Part shown: piece after piece, positions 61,217 through 64,000 of the stretch
Layout of the letters: the number at the start of each line of letters is the position of its first letter
How positions within the stretch are numbered: position 1 is the stretch's first letter
DNA from: Trichopria drosophilae
Lineage: Eukaryota > Arthropoda > Insecta > Hymenoptera > Diapriidae
NCBI GenBank assembly: GCA_030407085.1
Contig: CM059584.1
Span: 102,733,001-102,797,000, forward strand
DNA length: 64,000 bases
Direction of reading: 5' to 3'
The notes under the pieces: model-generated
Database searches by the model: none
Told to the model about the DNA's origin: nothing
What the model saw: only the letters and a program-made list of their open reading frames with translations
Made by a program: the position numbers and the translations under genes

Positions 61217-62459
61217 TTTCGAATACAATAAGATATACATATATATTTACATTACAACTTAGCTTATTATTAAATGAGCATTCTAAAGAAGATTAGTATG
61301 TTACATTCCAGATTATAATATTGTGAGAATTAACTTCGCGGATTACACGGTATTAAAATACACTATATTATTAAAGAACCATGTTTAAATGCATCTCTTT
61401 GAGGTGTCCCTGCGCAGGAGTTTTAAAATTAACTTACTCTAGAAGAGTCGAATTTATAAACTGTTTTATAGCTGCAGTCTTTCTTTTTCACTTCCAATAT
61501 AATGTTTCACTTTCAAAATCTGTACACCTGCACAAACAGATTATTAGCTAAACATGTAACAATACTGTTTAAAAGGTACTGTAAGTTAACTTTTCTTTAA
61601 TAGCATTTTTTAATAACCATTGACCAACACATGTAGGGCACTACGATGTGAAAACAGACATGTTTTTTTTTTAAAGAATTCGCCGCCTGGAAAATTTTAA
61701 CATGCAAAATGGAAATTCAAATGCATCAGATTAAAATACGAAATAGGTCGTTGATTATAGCGAATACTGACTTTATAAAACTCAGTATTAAAGCATCTCC
61801 CAACCACCGTATTCAAATATAAATATAGCATTGAAAATGCGTTTTAGTGAACAAATTAGATGGCAACCTTTTTATTTTGATTTTGCTAGAGTTTTCTCTT
61901 ACGAAGTCAGAAACTGGTTCTTACAATTTAGAAGGATTCTGAAAAGCTGAAATAATAAACTGTTATAATTTTTTAATTTATGAAAAAAATGGAAGCAAAA
62001 GTCTAAATTGAGCAGACAAGTTTCAGAAGACAAAATCATGAAAAACCATGAAGAAGGGTGTTGCAAAATTCCATTTCATTTGTTCAGTGACGGCACATTT
62101 AATATCATATTTATACATCTTTAATTCTTAGTATCCACCAGTATAAGTAGAAATACTATCAGTTTTAGTGTTCTGGTTTTAATAAAACTTAACAAAAATT
62201 AATTTCATAAATAAAAATTAGCATAGGAACAAAGACGGAGTAAATAACGTAAATAAAACAGGGAACCCTAACTTTTTTCGAGTAAATAATGTAAAAAAAA
62301 GGGAACCCATTCGACCCTAATTCGGGTCCTCTTCAGAAAGAGTTTGAAAAATCGGAGAAATTTGTTCGTATTTATATTAAAATATAGACACGAAATATGT
62401 ATGTATTTGTGCATAGTACTGGGAATCAACGGGTTAATACGTTACTTTTGATTTACTTA
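61217..62459. other. AT-rich spacer
   Basis: No gene recognised. A CCCATTCGACCCTAATTCGG word near 62305-62325 is the only GC-richer patch. Confidence 0.5.
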
Positions 62460-62726
62460 TTAATTTAAAAAGGAATGGTACATTTCTGGAAGATTCGAGA
62501 CCTCAAATCTGATGTTTATATTGTTTTTCTCTTTTTTGATAAAGAAATTTTCCATGTTGTATCTTTTTCTCCAGTTTTTTTCTTTTGCAAGAATGTCTGT
62601 GTTTTTGTAAACGAAGTCATGACCAGTTTCCATTCGATGTAAAGTTAAACCAGAATGTTGTTCATTATTTTTGGCTAAAATATACCTTTTTTTTATTTTA
62701 CCTAATCTCAATTTATTAGCATGCAT
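62460..62726 (-). pseudogene. Penelope-type endonuclease C-terminal fragment
   Basis: The 88-residue frame has the spacing I know from the part of Penelope-like elements that follows the GIY-YIG motif: AKNNEQHSGLTLHRMETGHDF, then NTDILAKEKNWRKRYNMENF, FIKKEKNNINIRFEV and SNLPEMYHSFLN. This carries the H..TGH, ILA.E.NW..R and E..FIK blocks, and ends naturally with a stop. The upstream GIY-YIG core and the reverse transcriptase are missing. Its base use equals the AT-rich flanks, as expected of an old insertion. It may belong to the same family as the fragment at 55-56.6 kb, but they do not overlap. Confidence 0.65.
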
Positions 62727-62783
62727 TGAAACTGGCGTATCTTCCTATACAGACCTCTTGATTCTCGAATAATAGAACATAAA

Positions 62784-62850
62784 AGAACATTTTGGCCAAA
62801 AATAGTGAACGACATTCTGGTTTAACTTTACATCGAATGGAAACGTGAAC
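62784..62850 (+). pseudogene. Inverted second fragment of the Penelope endonuclease
   Basis: On the plus strand, codons read KNILAKNSERHSGLTLHRME and T, then TGA, matching the minus-strand fragment (RYILAKNNEQHSGLTLHRMET). At DNA level TTCTGGTTTAACTTTACATC and GAATGGAAAC are shared, inverted. The two lie head-to-head about 90 bp apart. Confidence 0.6.
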
Positions 62851-62934
62851 ATTTTAACAAATAAACAAATGGTATATAAAAAGCTGATCGAATTATAGGC
62901 TAGGAGAGAGTGCCAATGAATTAGGTAAAACAAA

Positions 62935-64000
62935 TTATTTAGACGGGTTCTTCAGAAGTACATACATTTTTTAAACGCATTGTACCTAATCATTATTACA
63001 TCTTATCATATACAGAGAAGTATCTTAGTCAGATATAGATTAATTAGTCCATATGTATCATATTGGCTGTAGAAATAAATTTATTTCAATTTAAAGAATA
63101 TTCATATTCATATTCATGTACATTCTAATATCCAATAGACAACAGCGAGATTATCGATTTATTCGGGAGATTGTTTCAATAATATTTTTATATGCGATCA
63201 GCAGGTTAATATTGTATTATTGTAACAATTAACAAATTGCCAAAATAATCATTAGGAATAAGAGAATTGCTAATTTTATCCCTTTTCATCTATTATCTAA
63301 ACTGTATGAATATCTTAAATAAATCATCCTAAAAATTTGTGAACTAGCAATTATCCAAATAAAGATTTGTAACAGTTGTGGAGTATATATAATAGTCCGT
63401 CTTATTAAAGCAGAACATCCAATATTTGATCGTTTCCGATAAAATTTCGACCGCAGATTTAAAAGCAGACATCATTATTTACGCCCGTTGCATTATTTTA
63501 TAAATAATTCGCATTTTATTCATAAAACACGATTTACAGGTATTCACATTGAGTTTTCAAAATGCATTCAATTTATAAATGATCTGTTACTATTTATCAA
63601 TTTAGATGTTTATGTTCTACTTATTATTGCTCCGATAAATAAAAGCAAGAATAATTAATTGGTTAATATGAACATATGTAAAAAAGCAAATATTTCTTAT
63701 TAAACATTATTTTTTAATTACATTTATTGCTTCGAAAAGCAATTTTATTTTGTCATTAAAAATTTGTTATTAATTATGTTTCTCTATTAACGACCTTAAG
63801 GTACTTTTTCTGCCTATGGTTCTAATGTGTGCGATAGGAATGATAATGTTTTACATTCATGAAATCAGAGAATATACCATTTTAGCTTCTAATTTGTAAG
63901 GATTATTATACTGTAAAATTATTTAATAAAATTATGACTTTCATATACAAATTATATTCTTGCTTGGATTAAGAATGTTACATGTTCATAACATTTATAC
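62935..64000. other. AT-rich spacer to window end
   Basis: No gene or clear repeat recognised. Confidence 0.55.

Noticed and set aside
60851..61231. 126-codon plus-strand frame ending in a serine-leucine repeat
   Set aside because: The tail is the (TC)n microsatellite translated, and the front lies antisense to the better minus-strand exon.

Overview
The window looks like gene-poor, strongly AT-rich DNA from an animal nuclear genome, most likely an insect. The evidence is the absence of dense open reading frames, long stretches broken by stops in all frames, many small foldback transposons, Penelope-like retroelement remains, tRNA-derived SINE pieces and short CCTAA/TTAGG-type motifs. An ant, bee or wasp is my best guess, from general familiarity with such repeats; no gene in the window proves it. 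There is no bacterial gene organisation, no rRNA, no CRISPR array and no complete protein-coding gene that I can recognise.

Layout. 1-9.6 kb: AT-rich spacer with a degenerate tandem repeat (about 1.05-1.31 kb), one copy of a dispersed repeat (2.86-3.09 kb), a possible short exon (3.58 kb) and a 750-bp foldback element (5.8-6.6 kb). 9.6-15 kb: a Penelope-type tail with a hammerhead-like core between 68-bp inverted repeats, then several foldback MITEs. 15-26 kb: mostly featureless, with two more copies of the main MITE family (22.0 and 23.3 kb) and an ATATA-rich stretch. 26-30 kb: a GC-rich block ending in a strong hairpin, a 570-bp foldback element and a fifth copy of the MITE family. 30-46 kb: AT-rich spacer with inverted repeats at 37.4 and 40.9 kb, a tandem duplication at 38.7 kb, a possible terminal exon at 40.2 kb and a SINE fragment at 41.9 kb. 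46-54 kb is the richest part. It holds three MITEs in a row (47.3-49.0 kb), a tRNA-like sequence, an element with GGGGAAGG ends, a GC-rich promoter-like block, a pogo/Tigger-type MITE with clean TA duplications, and a 740-bp palindrome built from smaller TGCGTAAAA palindromes. 55-59 kb: a broken Penelope-like reverse transcriptase, an inverted pair of another repeat, and a MITE nested inside a second copy of the 2.9-kb repeat. 60-64 kb: one plausible coding exon on the minus strand (60.5-60.9 kb), a (TC)n microsatellite and two head-to-head fragments of a Penelope-type GIY-YIG endonuclease region.

The genes do not form a pathway. The coherent theme is transposon decay: about twenty inverted-repeat structures in 64 kb, with Penelope remnants at three or four sites. 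The most distinctive items are the nested TGCGTAAAA palindrome (53.1-53.85 kb), the hammerhead-like Penelope tail inside an inverted repeat (9.6-9.8 kb), the GC-rich hairpin at 26.5 kb and the MITE nested in a dated host repeat (58.7-59.1 kb). The region could be a long intron, intergenic DNA or a transposon-rich small-RNA source; the sequence alone does not decide.
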